From: Tachypleus tridentatus
Taxonomy: Eukaryota; Arthropoda; Merostomata; Xiphosura; Limulidae
Direction: 5' to 3'
Assembly (NCBI RefSeq): GCF_004210375.1
Contig: NC_134825.1
Span: 63,975,558-64,039,557, forward strand
DNA: 64,000 bases
Below the pieces are notes generated by a model. That model did no database searches and had not been told where the DNA came from. It worked only from the letters and a program-made list of their open reading frames with translations. The position numbers and the translations under genes are program-made. Positions 15,501 through 28,600 of this stretch are shown piece after piece. Positions within the stretch are counted from its first letter, which is position 1. Each line of letters opens with the position of its first letter.

Positions 15501-16642
15501 ATTTCTTTCTAAACTGAGTTTCATACCAAGTGATGTTGTTGTGATTTCATGCTCATGTTTCACAAAATTAAAAATACTGGAAGTAGTTTTTACAAGAAAA
15601 AACTATAAGGCTTGAAAGACATAATTTTAATTACAAGTCTGGGAATCAGCAATTGGCCTATAATATGTCAATCTCTTAATAAAGGTTTTCTTTTTTTATA
15701 TATTCAACAGTTTTTACTGATAAAGCAATTTGAACATTTAAATGAACAATTAACCAGAATTATAAAGTTGTTTCTGTTATTTAGCTCTTTTGTATTAGAT
15801 AAAACCTACTTTTCTGCTTACTTTCTACACCCTACTTAATATAAGAAATATATACCACTATTTCAAATAAATAAAAACTTTAATTCCTGTTTTGCTTCAG
15901 ATAAAACATTATGGCATATTGGAGATATTAGATTTCAGACAGATATTTCTAGTAGAATTTATATAGCAAGGGTAAGTAATATGAAGAGCATTTGGTGTAT
16001 TAATGTTTACATCCAGGATAATTTATAATTTTAATGGTAGTAATGAACTAATCAGAAATTACAGTTATGTTAGTTTGTAGGTACTTTATGTTTACATTTC
16101 TTGCTGTACCAAGAAGAAGTATTGATATCTCTGGGTTTATATTTCCAGGTCATGGTTTATTTATTGTAGCCACAATGTATTAACAACAGTTTATTTAGAT
16201 TTATATACACTGTAGACTGCTATTACTATTTATGTTATGTTACTAGTTAAGATAATTTAATATGTATGTTTAGACCTGTTAGTTTCTATGTGCTATCTTA
16301 TTTAACATGAAGACTGCTTCAGATGTGGAGTAATTTTTTGTTATCTACCATTTAGTTTAAGTGTTAACCTTATGTTTCTGAAAGGTTAAATCAGTGTCAA
16401 AATTCAAGCTTAACTTTCTGAAGATTTAATATCCTTTCACACATTTATATGAATAAATGTTAGTAATAGTTTCAAACCAATATAGTCATATTTTTCATAA
16501 GACCTATAAATTGCACTGATTTAATTTTATATCACAGCTGAAGTAAAAATGGTGTTCTTGATATGTCCAGTAAGTTATAGAATGTGTAATTATGCACAGA
16601 TTATGTAATGAAAAATATGTTTTATGTATTGTAAGGGATAAG

Positions 16643-16682
<40 letters not shown>

Positions 16683-19600
16683 GGAACTTTTTGAAAGAAC
16701 TAGAGAATTGTGGCTTAGACCCAGTAGAGGTTTCCAGATGTTTTGTCAAAAACAGTACAGGGTTTGCTATCTATACACAATACTGCACAAATTATCCAAG
16801 GTATATATAACTGTAACTAACAATATGAAACTATGTTTATGCCAAGGAACTTTTGAAAACTAGTTTAATCAAGGAAGATCAGTAATATCTTAAGGAACTG
16901 CATGCATTCTATGGTTATCAGTAGCTTAAAAGTTGCATTTTTGAAGCCAAACAGAGAAACTTGAAATTTAAAATGTAATCAATAATAACATGTAGAAAAA
17001 CACATACCTAATAACAAATGTAACATACATGAATATTTATAATCTTTATCTTATTAATAATTATATCTTCATTTATGGAAAATATTCCTTATAACTGTAT
17101 GCATAAAGTTTGCTTACACTTGAGCACCTAGTTTCTGGTGACAATAATTATTTAATAAATTATTTTAAACATATTGAAGCAGTTCTGAATACAAGAATTA
17201 TTCAACATATTCTTTACAATGAGTTTCAGGTTCAAACCTTTTGCTTAATTGAAGCTTAAAATGTTTAATGTATAAAAGAAGTGTTTGATGTTAATAATTT
17301 CTGTGTGAGTCAAATTTTCCTTCTTGTGATTTATGTTTTAAAGTCCTATTTAAATTTAAAGCTGAGATAAAATTTAATAACTAAAACTATCATAAAAAAC
17401 AACAGTTATTGTGCCATTTCTTAGAAGTGCTCAAAAGACAGTATTTTTATAATTGATTGTCTTATCCATTATACGTAGTCTTCAAATCAGCAGACAAACC
17501 AATAATTGAAGCTATTTACTACAAGCCTCTGTGTTCATTAAAAAATTGTGTTTATTGTGTTTATTAAAGGGACAAGAGGGGGCAATTTAACTCCATTTAC
17601 ATTTCACAAAAAATTACTTATGATGTAAACTTAATATTGTAGTTAAACTAAATATTTTTAGTAACTTTTACTACATTGTGAATTTGCATTTGCATTTAAG
17701 CACATATGACACATACATGTTTGCCCCCAGCAAAAAAAAAATTAATGGGTGCCCATAACTATGCTATTTCTTAAAAGTGCTCAAAGGACAATATTTGTAT
17801 CATTGGTACAAACACATAAATTATGTATAATGAACATCTTTGTTTAATTAACATATAGAAAATGTTGTACTTTTATTTCACATGTACAATTTCCTATAAA
17901 AAAATCTATTACTAAATATTAATATTGAAAGTAAAGAGGTTCTGTAGTAAGAAGTAATGAGAATGAGTTTTTATGTAATTATTGAAATTTCATTTCTGCA
18001 GGTCAGTGGAAGTGTTAACAAAACTGATGCAAAACTCTCAAACAGCTGAAATTTTTCGGGTAAGTTTATAATTATATAGAACCTAAAGTGGTGCAGCCAG
18101 GTACATAACTTTAGATGGATCTGGAGATACAGTGGATGGGGGAGAGAGTGTACAAACTCCTGTAGGTCAATAAAAGGACCTGAAAAAAAAAAAACAATGT
18201 ATCAAAATAAACTTGTGACATAGTTTTTAAAACAGATTGATTCATTATGGCTTGGAACACATTTTTATACTACAGAACTGGTGAAAAAGTTTGGATGTAA
18301 ATGTATGGGTGGTGGGTGAACCATATATACCTTTCCAAGTTGGTATTGTTTCAAGAAAAAAAATATGCTGAATACATTTATGAAAAACAAAAAGAACATA
18401 GTTGTTGTTTATCACATGATATCATTAGGAATCACAATTAAAAGTGTATATTAGACATCAGAGGTCATTCATTTATTCACTCACTGATAGATGGATTGTG
18501 TCAGCTAATTACTGTTAATACTTAAGCCTAAATTAAGTTTTGGAATTTCATAATGCCCATCATGCTATTGTTTCATCACACTGCTTTATTCCTAGAGATA
18601 GCATAAAATTTATTATGTTTCAAGGTTACTTTTTATGCTATCAATGGCCTTTTGGTTTTAGTCATAACTTTGTTCCATGTTTTCATACACCCACACCAAA
18701 TGACACAACTTTGGGTTAATTATATAGTTTTTTTATCACTTATTTGTTTATAGTTTGAAATTTTATGTTGTTATTGTGGCATACACACACATCATATTGT
18801 AATAGTAAAGGTAATGGTGATTTGATTTGAATGAGAATACTAATCACTGAAGCAGAAAAGCTTAATAATATTGTGAATTATTATTTTTGTTAAAAGTGTT
18901 ATGAAAAACAGATTACCACATAATTTTTTTCTACTAAATGACCCAAACTTTGGAGGGAAGCAATTAGGTTATTATGTCTTCACAAATAAATTTAATTTTT
19001 AGAATGTTCATACTTTAGTAAAAAAAGTATTCAACCTCAAGTGCAAAATTGCTTTTTTCTGATTTTTCTGTCTTAAAGTGCTTTTTTTATATTTCAAACA
19101 TAATTAGCAATTTAATCTTTGTAAACAACTTAAATTATTGCATAAAATGTACCCAGGTTTCCCCACATTTATCAATATTTAATAATTATGGAATAAATTA
19201 TATGTATTCAGTTTTTAATTACCTTCCAGGAAAGACAACTTGCTCTTCGCCATCGTCTTCCCCTCGGCTCATACTTATTAAAACCTGTCCAAAGAATAAC
19301 AAAATATCAACTTTTATTAACAGTGAGTATAGATGTTGTGGAACAGAACTATCATTACGTTTTAGCTTTACATTACTTTTAATTATGAGTTTCAGTTTTC
19401 ATTACCCTTCTCACAGTTACAAATGGTATGGAACTGAACTTTCACCAAAAATATTTTTGTTATATAGTAATACTGACATAATTTAGTTTTGTATCAAACT
19501 TGCTTTTTTTGGCAATTAATAAAAGTATGAATAAGTCTTAAAAACTAACGAAAATTATAAGGTAAATACATGAATGCAAATATTATTTTGACATTGTTGA

Positions 19601-22600
19601 GCAACTAAAAGGGGTGTAATTTTATTTTACAAGTGTAGAATATCATAATTAGTGCTTTTGTTTTTTGTTACTTATTGTAGCTGTTTTACAGTTTTATTTT
19701 AATATCTTCAAATTGATGTTTTTTAAAGTTTTCACTTTTCAATACTCCAGTGAGTATACTAATATACCATATATTCTCTACACATTAATTTCTCTTATGT
19801 GAGTAATAATAAGTACAAAACAAAAAAGTACTTTTTCTGTTAAAGCTTTGTAATAGCAGCTAATATTTTATGTGAAATTATTAAAACAAATGTACCACTA
19901 AAAGATGAAATTTGTTCCTATTCCTTCAGAGTAATATTCCAATAAAATGCAACAATAATAGTAACTACAGTTTGTGTGTTCAAATGCCCATTTCCAACTT
20001 TACTAAAAAAACATAATTTCATTTTTTGTTCACCACTGTTTACAGCTAAAATAAAAAATCACAAGTCCTAATGATAATTATGACTATTCATATATGAACC
20101 ATACAATAGTTCTTGCATCATTTGACTTGTTATCCCTGAAGAAAGCTTCTAAAAATTAAAACTCATTAACCTAATGCAAAGAGAATAATTCTCTTAAAAT
20201 GTATGTTATTTTAAAATAAGTTATTTTTATTATAACTTAGGGTGTTTGAGAAGTGTAACATGTGGCATTTCTTTGAAGCTGTGTTGCCATTATAAATGTT
20301 TCTAAAGTAATTGTTAAATTCAGAAAAATGAAATACTAATATTGTTGTTGAAAAAGAATTATTCTCAACTTATATTATACAGTAGCTTTGGTTTAGAAGT
20401 GTTTTGTATATTCAAGTTTACTACAAGAAAAAAGTAGTTTAACTGGTGTTATATGGGCGTATATGCTTATGAATTAATACTATTGATTCTTTTAAAGGAA
20501 ATCAAAGTAATTTATTTTAAGCATGATTTATTTAATTACAGCTTAATTTTGGCATTATATTAAAAGATGGTATTTAACTGTCACTAGACAGTTTAGCCTA
20601 CTTTGAATAAGTCATAGGTCATCAGAATGTGAATATATTTTATAGTTTTTGTAACTGTACCAAAAACACTTGAAGTTCATTATTTGCATAATTTATATAT
20701 TCTTTGTTTGGAAAACTCTGTATTTATTACTTCTAATCTGGCTGTAGTTCATTATTAAACATACAGTATAAGATTTCTGTGGATATTTATTAAATTGTGA
20801 GAAATGAAACTTGACTATAATTGGTGTTAGTAGTTAATGTATTGAAGTTAAGATATAAATATATCTTTTATAAAATCCATTGTTGTGTTATAAGATTTGA
20901 TATTTTTTTTCTATAAAGCAAAACTGGTAATGCAGCTAAAAATAATAATAATACCTAATGTGATAACTTAGTGATACTTCAAAAGAAGGGGAAGGGGTAA
21001 AACACAACCAGACTTAAGCATTAAATTATGTATTTTTGTATTATGAGAGCATTTGTATCTAAAATGAAGATAAGTATCATAATCCATATGCAATTTGCCA
21101 ATACAAAAAACCTTTTATTCTATTAATTAAAAATGCAATATTATGTGACTTTATTCTGTTAGGTGTTGTATCTTTCAGTTAAACAAGACATCAAATTTTA
21201 TTTCACCTGTCTGATATGGAAAAATTGTAAAGCATTAAAGTGAGTCATGTCATAATTTTATCTAACAGAATTTGGTGAAACACTTGGACAAAGATGGTGA
21301 TGGCTATCCTGACATCAAGAATGCAATTTCAGTAATGACAGGGCTCGTGTTTCACATCAACGACATGAAACGAAGACATGAAGATGCTGTGCGAGTTCAA
21401 GAGATTCAGTCTCTCTTGTACGAGTGGGAGGTATGTCTACGTTCATTTTTGCAGAAATATATTAATTATAATTTTGCAAATATTAAAATATTATACTTTT
21501 TTTCCTAAATTTATGATTAAATAAATGTGAAGTATTGAGAAAATACATCTGATGTTTTAATATGTTACAACTTGAAAATCAGGTTATACAAATTTTCTGG
21601 TCACATAAAACTGTAAGAATGACATTTTTCCAAGCTATGAGAAAGACTGATATTTTAAGAATTGGATATGTCAAATTTTATGGATTAGATTTACACTTGA
21701 TGGAGGATAAATGTTTTACAAACATATTCAGCTATATGTTTTAGTAAAGTTATTTGCTCATATTGGACATTTCTATATTATAAGAAACAGTTTGCTAAAT
21801 ATAAAACTTTTTTATGAATGATATTTGAGATAATCTGTTTAAAGACTCAAGTGGAAGATAAAAACTCTTTATTCAGAGGTCTTGGGAAAGAGCAACAAAT
21901 ACTTTGGGTATAATGTATGAATAGAAATGCTGTAAAGAGAGAGAGAAAAAAATCTATCTCAGATATCTATGCTAGTGTTATGGTTGAGTGATTGGAAATG
22001 ATAAGTTATGGGTCTTTGGTGTCTGATTTCACTCTTAGTATACTTTAACATAAAGGCTGAGTTTCATCACAATGTACCATACATTAGGTTCAATGTCTTT
22101 TACTGTACACTGTAAGGCAATAAAGTATATTGATTTCATTAAGAAAACTGTCAATGATTTTAAGTATTATTGCTTTAGATTGTTCATTTAAAACAGAGCA
22201 CTTACAAGAAGATTAAATGGGCAGCATGTACATAACTGTTTCCAGATGAGCAAACTATTTTTAGCATTAATTGTTTTTTGAATGAGTTAAAATTCATTCT
22301 CATCTGCACCATTTTTACAAACAATTCAATTTTTTAGATATTTTTGGGCTTTAAAGATGACTCGAGAAAAAATTTACTATAAAAATTTTATTTTAATTTT
22401 TTTTATGAAATGGACTTTATTAAGTTTTTTCAAGTGTTGATGTGCAGTAATATTTTTTCACAATTTTGCTGCTGTTACATTATATTTAACAATTTAGATC
22501 ATTAAAAATAATCTACACACATTACACTACAGGAAATAGGCATATGTTTTGTATCTTGACTTTCTGTAGTACTGTTTTCTTCCTAAAGATTACTTTAAGT

Positions 22601-25600
22601 TTTTTTATGTAATAACCTCTCATGATATGGAAAGTTATGTGCATGAGAATCATTTCCTTATGACTTCACTGTATTATCTTGTTAAAGTTCTTCTGTCATA
22701 AAAATTCTCAGGTTAAAAATTAATTTTCTGTGTGCTTAGGGTCAAGACCTGACAACATATGGAGAGTTGGCTGCAGAGGGAACATTTCGTATGTTAGGTG
22801 CCAAAGCTTCACGTCATTTGTTCCTTTTTGATAAAATATTGTTGATTGCAAAAAAAAAGGAAGAAGGAAAGCTAAGCTACAAAGATCACATAATGGTACA
22901 TGTTAATATATTTATAAATATATGTGGAAAGTTTAGTAATTAAGACAAATATATTTTGCTCTTCTACAATGCAGTTAATTTTTATTTCATCACAAGTTAA
23001 TACTCACTAAAAATGTTTAGAAACTGTGAAAAAAGAAATAAATTACATATTTAAATTAAAATCACAAAACAAGGTCACAGCATACACTTTAATTTTTATG
23101 TCATTCATATTTTACAGTGTTCAAACTTGATGTTGATAGAAAGCATCCAGGGAGAGCCATTATGTTTTCATGTAATTCCATTTAACAATCCTCGACTTCA
23201 GTATACATTCCAGGTAAGTCACACTGGAAAGTTATTTAACTCATCAGGTACAAAAGTATCATGATTTAAAGCTTTTGTTGCCTGCTGTCTTTTATGAATA
23301 ACACAAGAATCAGTTTGCTTCAAATCAAAAAGGTACAGATGGACATTGTTTAAAAGTTTCACATTTCCTATCCACTTGCAACAACATTCCTATATTCATG
23401 CTAATAAGCTTCGATTGTTGGTTTGGAGAAAGCATTTTAGATAGAAACTTGATTCTTACATAATGTTGTTCATAATCTATGGTAATGGTACAAGAACGGT
23501 ATTCTGTGTGATGCCCCTGTTTATGGACTTTTGCTCTACATTAGAGGTTCCACTGCAAGAGACTTTTGCATAATACAGTGAGGTCAATGATGCCACTCTT
23601 TTCATTAAATGCTTTTCAAAGTCTGTCTGATTTATACTGATAAAAATTTCTGCAGCCTAAAGGCACAGAAGTCAAAGAAGGAGAAATGAGTCTGGTGATT
23701 TAATTGGTATATCTGCAAATTGTATAACTTGAGTTGTCATATGTTCTTGCTTGTTGTGGAATAAGAGGCACTAGTCATTTACCCTTGGCACAAATGCTCA
23801 CTTGGAGTGCCAGCAATTGGTAGGGATGATTGTGCAAAGTGGCTATAAGCAGTTTACAGCCTTGTATAATAATCTCTGTTGAATTATTTTTTTTCTTATC
23901 TTGCCCAAAGATAAAAACATACTAAATACTCTCTAAACATCAAATCTTTGTGTGACCTCTTCACCTTCATTTTACTCTACTATGCTCAGCAAATTCAGCT
24001 GCCCAATTTTTTTCTGTACCTTTGAATGGAGAAAAATAAAGTTCTCTGTGACAGGAAATGGAAGCAAAATGGAAAAATCGTGACCTCTATTGCAAATCTA
24101 CGTACACACAGGAAAAAATTTCATGAAGTTGTGGGTTGCACATCGTGTAATAAAAACGTTTTCCAGTATCATACATATAAGCAAGAGTTCCATTATTGTG
24201 TGATATTGGCTTGGACATATGGCTGGCTTACTTCTCTTGATGGAGCCACTGCAAAGATGTTATTTCCTCAGTGTGTAGTGGTGTCATGATGTTAGATTGA
24301 TAGTGTGCAGAGATACCCTGGCAAGTTTTTGAAAACAGCAGATTATTAAACTTATCATTATTGTAGAAGCATCATATTTTGGAAAAATGCTCTGTACCAT
24401 ATTGAAAATGCTGTATATCTTTAAGGATGATAATGAATCTCCAAAATTGTATTGCAAACATTTTAGTACACATATGGTTTGTTCAATATGATGATACTTA
24501 TCACATGCCACAACTGTTTCTGAAACTTTTAGTAATTGGTCATTCATTCATCTATGTACTTTAGAAGAAGCTTATGAACATTGCTCTTGTGGCACCTTTT
24601 AAACCTAAATCCTTATGAATTGTCTGTTACTAAGTTCTGAATACTTCTGCTTTAACTGTAATAAATGTTGAATGTCTGAATTACTTTTTCAAACAATATT
24701 TAATTTTCTTTGCTATTTTCGTGTATGACTGACATATGGTGGTGAGATAACTTTTTTGCTGTGATCTAATCATACCTTATTTTGTTTTGCCAATACAGAT
24801 CAACATTACACACATTCCTTTCTTTAAAATGATAAAATATAGTGCTTTGCATGCTTTTATAATCATGGAATATGAGAATTTAAACCTTTTAAGAAGTGGC
24901 ACGGTCTGCAGACTTAAAATACTGTAAACCAGACTTCAATACTCATAATGAGCAGAGCACAGAGAGCCCTTTGTGTAGCTTTGTACTTAACTTGAAACAG
25001 AACAACACTTTTCAAGAATAAATAAATATTAAACATTTGCAAATCATCATACTTCAGCTAGATTATCAAGATTCTTAAGCTGTTAATAGTTATCCAGAAC
25101 AACAACCTTGATTGTTTCCTCCATACAAAGTTCTTGATCACAGGCTTTTGGGATGAACAGGTGACTTAATATACAACTAGTTTCTGTAAGTTGGAAAGAA
25201 TTTGCATATCCAGGTCATGATTGTTTGTATAAAAAAGTAATAATCAAAGAGCTTTAATAAGAATAATATAGTTTATGATGTATAGCTTAGTCTGGACTAC
25301 TTTAGTGTCATTTATTCATCTTTTACTTTTATATTGTTGGAAGACATTTTGATTTCTTTTTCTCGACATTTCATAATTAAAAAGTAAGATGTGATTTAAA
25401 ATAGTGATAGCATTTCCAGTTTTAAGTTATTTTGTTCTCAATTCCTTGAACACAGGCACGTAACTTGGAACAGAAACGAGAATGGTGTCTTGAATTAAAG
25501 CGAGTGATTTTAGAAAACTACAATGCTGTGATTCCATCTAAAGCTCGGCAGCTAGTCATGGAGCTTGGCCAGAATAAAGAAGAAGGTGAGGGATTTTAGA

Positions 25601-28600
25601 AGCTACTATTCATTACGTATATACTGATGCTGTTGTGATAGGAACAGGTGGCATGTTATAACCAGTCAAAAAAGAAAAAATTACAGTTTCCTTCAAAGTG
25701 TTACAACTGTGTATACTGAAGTTAACAGATGAATCAAAAGTATAACTGAACAAATTTCTTAATTTATACAAGCTGTTTTTCTTTGTTTTGTTTATTCAGC
25801 CAGATATTATTATCAATTGCAACGAACATTATCAGAGGTATTACACTTACATATGCATAAGAAATAATAACAGTAAAGAAATAGTCAAGTAATTTTACAA
25901 TCAAAATATTTGAGTTGAGTACAGGGGGATGCTGCTTTGCATGAGGTAGAAAAGAGTTTCTTCATTAATGTTATCATTGGCCTTCTGGTTGATTACTGTC
26001 CTATTGATTCCCTGTTTTTTGCTTTTTCTATTTATACATCATATGGCTATTTTGCTTTCCAGCAGTCTCATCTCCTCTGAATATTAATTAAGTCTGACCT
26101 TCCTGGTATACAGGAGATCAATATAGTTATGTTAGATGTGATACAGAGGCTTCTCTTGCAAGTTTGTTAGGCTTCTTGTTTACTTTTGAGAAACCAAGAA
26201 TTGGTATATTACATCCAGTTGATGGTCTTACCATTCAGTTGCTATGCTTTTTGTTATCCATCTGAGGACCAACCACTTTGAATTTTATGTAGTACTGCCT
26301 GCAAGTCACTGTGTATTTGTGGTTCATTATTTTCAACAGTTCAGAGGAGAGTTTACTCTTTGACTTCCAGCTTCATCCTTGTGTTGCTTTTAAGAAGATT
26401 GAATTCTCCATCAGCCTTATGTGGAAAGTTGTTCCTCCACAAGACAATAAATGTTCAAGCACCTTTTCTTGCTGTTACTGGTATAGGAACCATGTGTGGC
26501 TACATTAACCAGATTCTAGATATTTATTCCGTAGATGAATATCAGAAATCTGGTGGTGAATGTATAGCATCTGCTCACCCATGACTGTCTTTTGAAGTGC
26601 CTTTTAGGCAAACCACTGCCCATACTCATGCATCATTCATCGACTTGATGTTTTGACCTGTTTCACTGTTCTTCTCCTCTTGCTGGCTAATTGAGGTCCC
26701 TACTGAATGCATGAACTCTGCTATTTCCACAGCACCTGTCGAGATACTGTTTTTAAGGTATAATTGTTTGTAAGCAATACATTAACTATTTCATGTTCAA
26801 AACTCCTGTTCTTAGACATTTTTGCCCTATCAAGACAGATGAGTGACAGGAGGCCAGTAAGCTATTAAAATAGGGCAGCCATACTTGAGGCAGATGCACA
26901 CTGGCCATTAGGGTACACTCTTTATACTAATCAGTCCTCTTTATAACCAGAAACTAGACATCTTCATGTTGCCTCCATCCTTCAGTAGCACATTGTAGCA
27001 AAGTTTCCTTAGTGCTTAATGATGTACTGGGTAGGTTAGGAGATCTAACCTACCCAGTACATGTGACACTGATGATCTCCTAAACTACTCAGTACATGTG
27101 ACACTGATGATCTCCTAACCTACCCAGTACATGTGACACTGATGATCTCCTAACCTGCCCAGTACATGTGACACTGATGATCTCCTAACCTACCCAGTAC
27201 ATGTGACACTGATGATCTCCTAACCTACCCAGTATGTGTGACACTGATGATCTCCTAACCTACCCAGTATGTGTGACACTGATCATCTCCTAATCTACCC
27301 AGTACATGTGACACTGATAATCTCCCAATCTACCCAGTACGTGTGACACTGATCATCTCCTAACCTACCCAGTACGTGTGACACTGATGATCTCCTAACC
27401 TACCCAGTACGTGTGACACTGATGACCTCCTAACCTACCCAGTATGTGTGACACTGATGATCTCCTAACCTGCCCAGTACATGTGACACTGATAATCTCC
27501 TAACCTCCCCAGTACATGTGAAACTGATGATCTCCTAACCTACCCAGTATGTGTGACACTGATGATCTCCTAACCTACCCAGTATGTGTGACACTGATGA
27601 TCTCCTAACCTACCCAGTATGTGTGACACTGATGATCTCCTAACCTACCCAGTATGTGTGACACTGATGATCTCCTAACCTACCCAGTACATGTGACACT
27701 GATAATCTCCCAACCTACCCAATTCATGTGACACTGATGATCTCCTAACCTACTCAGTACGTGCGACACTGATAATCTCCCAATCTACCCAGTACGTGTG
27801 ACACTGATGATCTCCTAACCTACCCAGTATGTGTGACACTGATGATCTCCTAACCTACCCAGTATGTGTGACACTGATAATCTCCTAACCTACCCAGTAT
27901 GTGTGACACTGATAATCTCCTAACCTACCCAGTACATGTGATACTGATAATCTCCTAACCTACCCAGTACGTGTGACAGTGATGATCTCTTAACCTACCC
28001 AGTACGTGTGACAGTGATGATCTCTTAACCTACTCAGTACATGTGACACTGATGATCTCCTAACCTACCCAGTACATGTGACACTGTCTGGTACATCTTG
28101 CAGATCTAAGTTCTCTTGACTATTGATCCAGTATTCTCTAGATTCATCCACCCTAATTTTTTACACAGGTTGTATGGTACTGAAACTGATCTTACCAATA
28201 GATTAATCATAGCTTTCTCAGACTTGATGCCTTGTACATTTACTAAAACCAAACTCCAGATAATCTTAGTATGTGATCTGTACTTAATCTTTACTTGTAC
28301 TTGTAATTTAATTCAAAGTAAACTCGAATTATAATTAAAACTAAGCACTAGATCTGTAACTAACACATAATAACTGTACTTATACCTATATAACTGAACA
28401 CATGCCAACATTATATGTAACAAAATAAAACACAAACATATTCCATTCTTTAAACTGAACTGTGGTGACTTGTACTTAACCTGTATAGTTTGTAACTCAG
28501 CATTGTACCTAAATTATGAAACATATTTCTGACCTTATGATGAAAGGCATGCACAGTGGATGAAAAGCAAATTGAATAAGTCCTGATAATGAGTACTGGT

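Larger units (their letters stand above)
5732..16683 (+). other. GEF introns 2 and 3
   Basis: Apart from exon 3 (10706-10803), this region is AT-rich non-coding sequence. SINEs cluster between 6250 and 7776. From 7800 to 16600 I see only short unrecognised open frames and homopolymer tracts. A stretch near 9998-10075 resembles 45900-45965 (an unclassified repeat pair). Confidence 0.7.

Noticed and set aside
19049..19486. A 145-codon open frame
   Set aside because: Only 19230-19322 is a real exon. The sequence either side is intron, bounded by CCTTCCAG and GTGAGT.
27046..28086. CRISPR-like array
   Set aside because: The units are directly adjacent with no variable spacers, and the DNA is animal nuclear sequence. 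It is a minisatellite.
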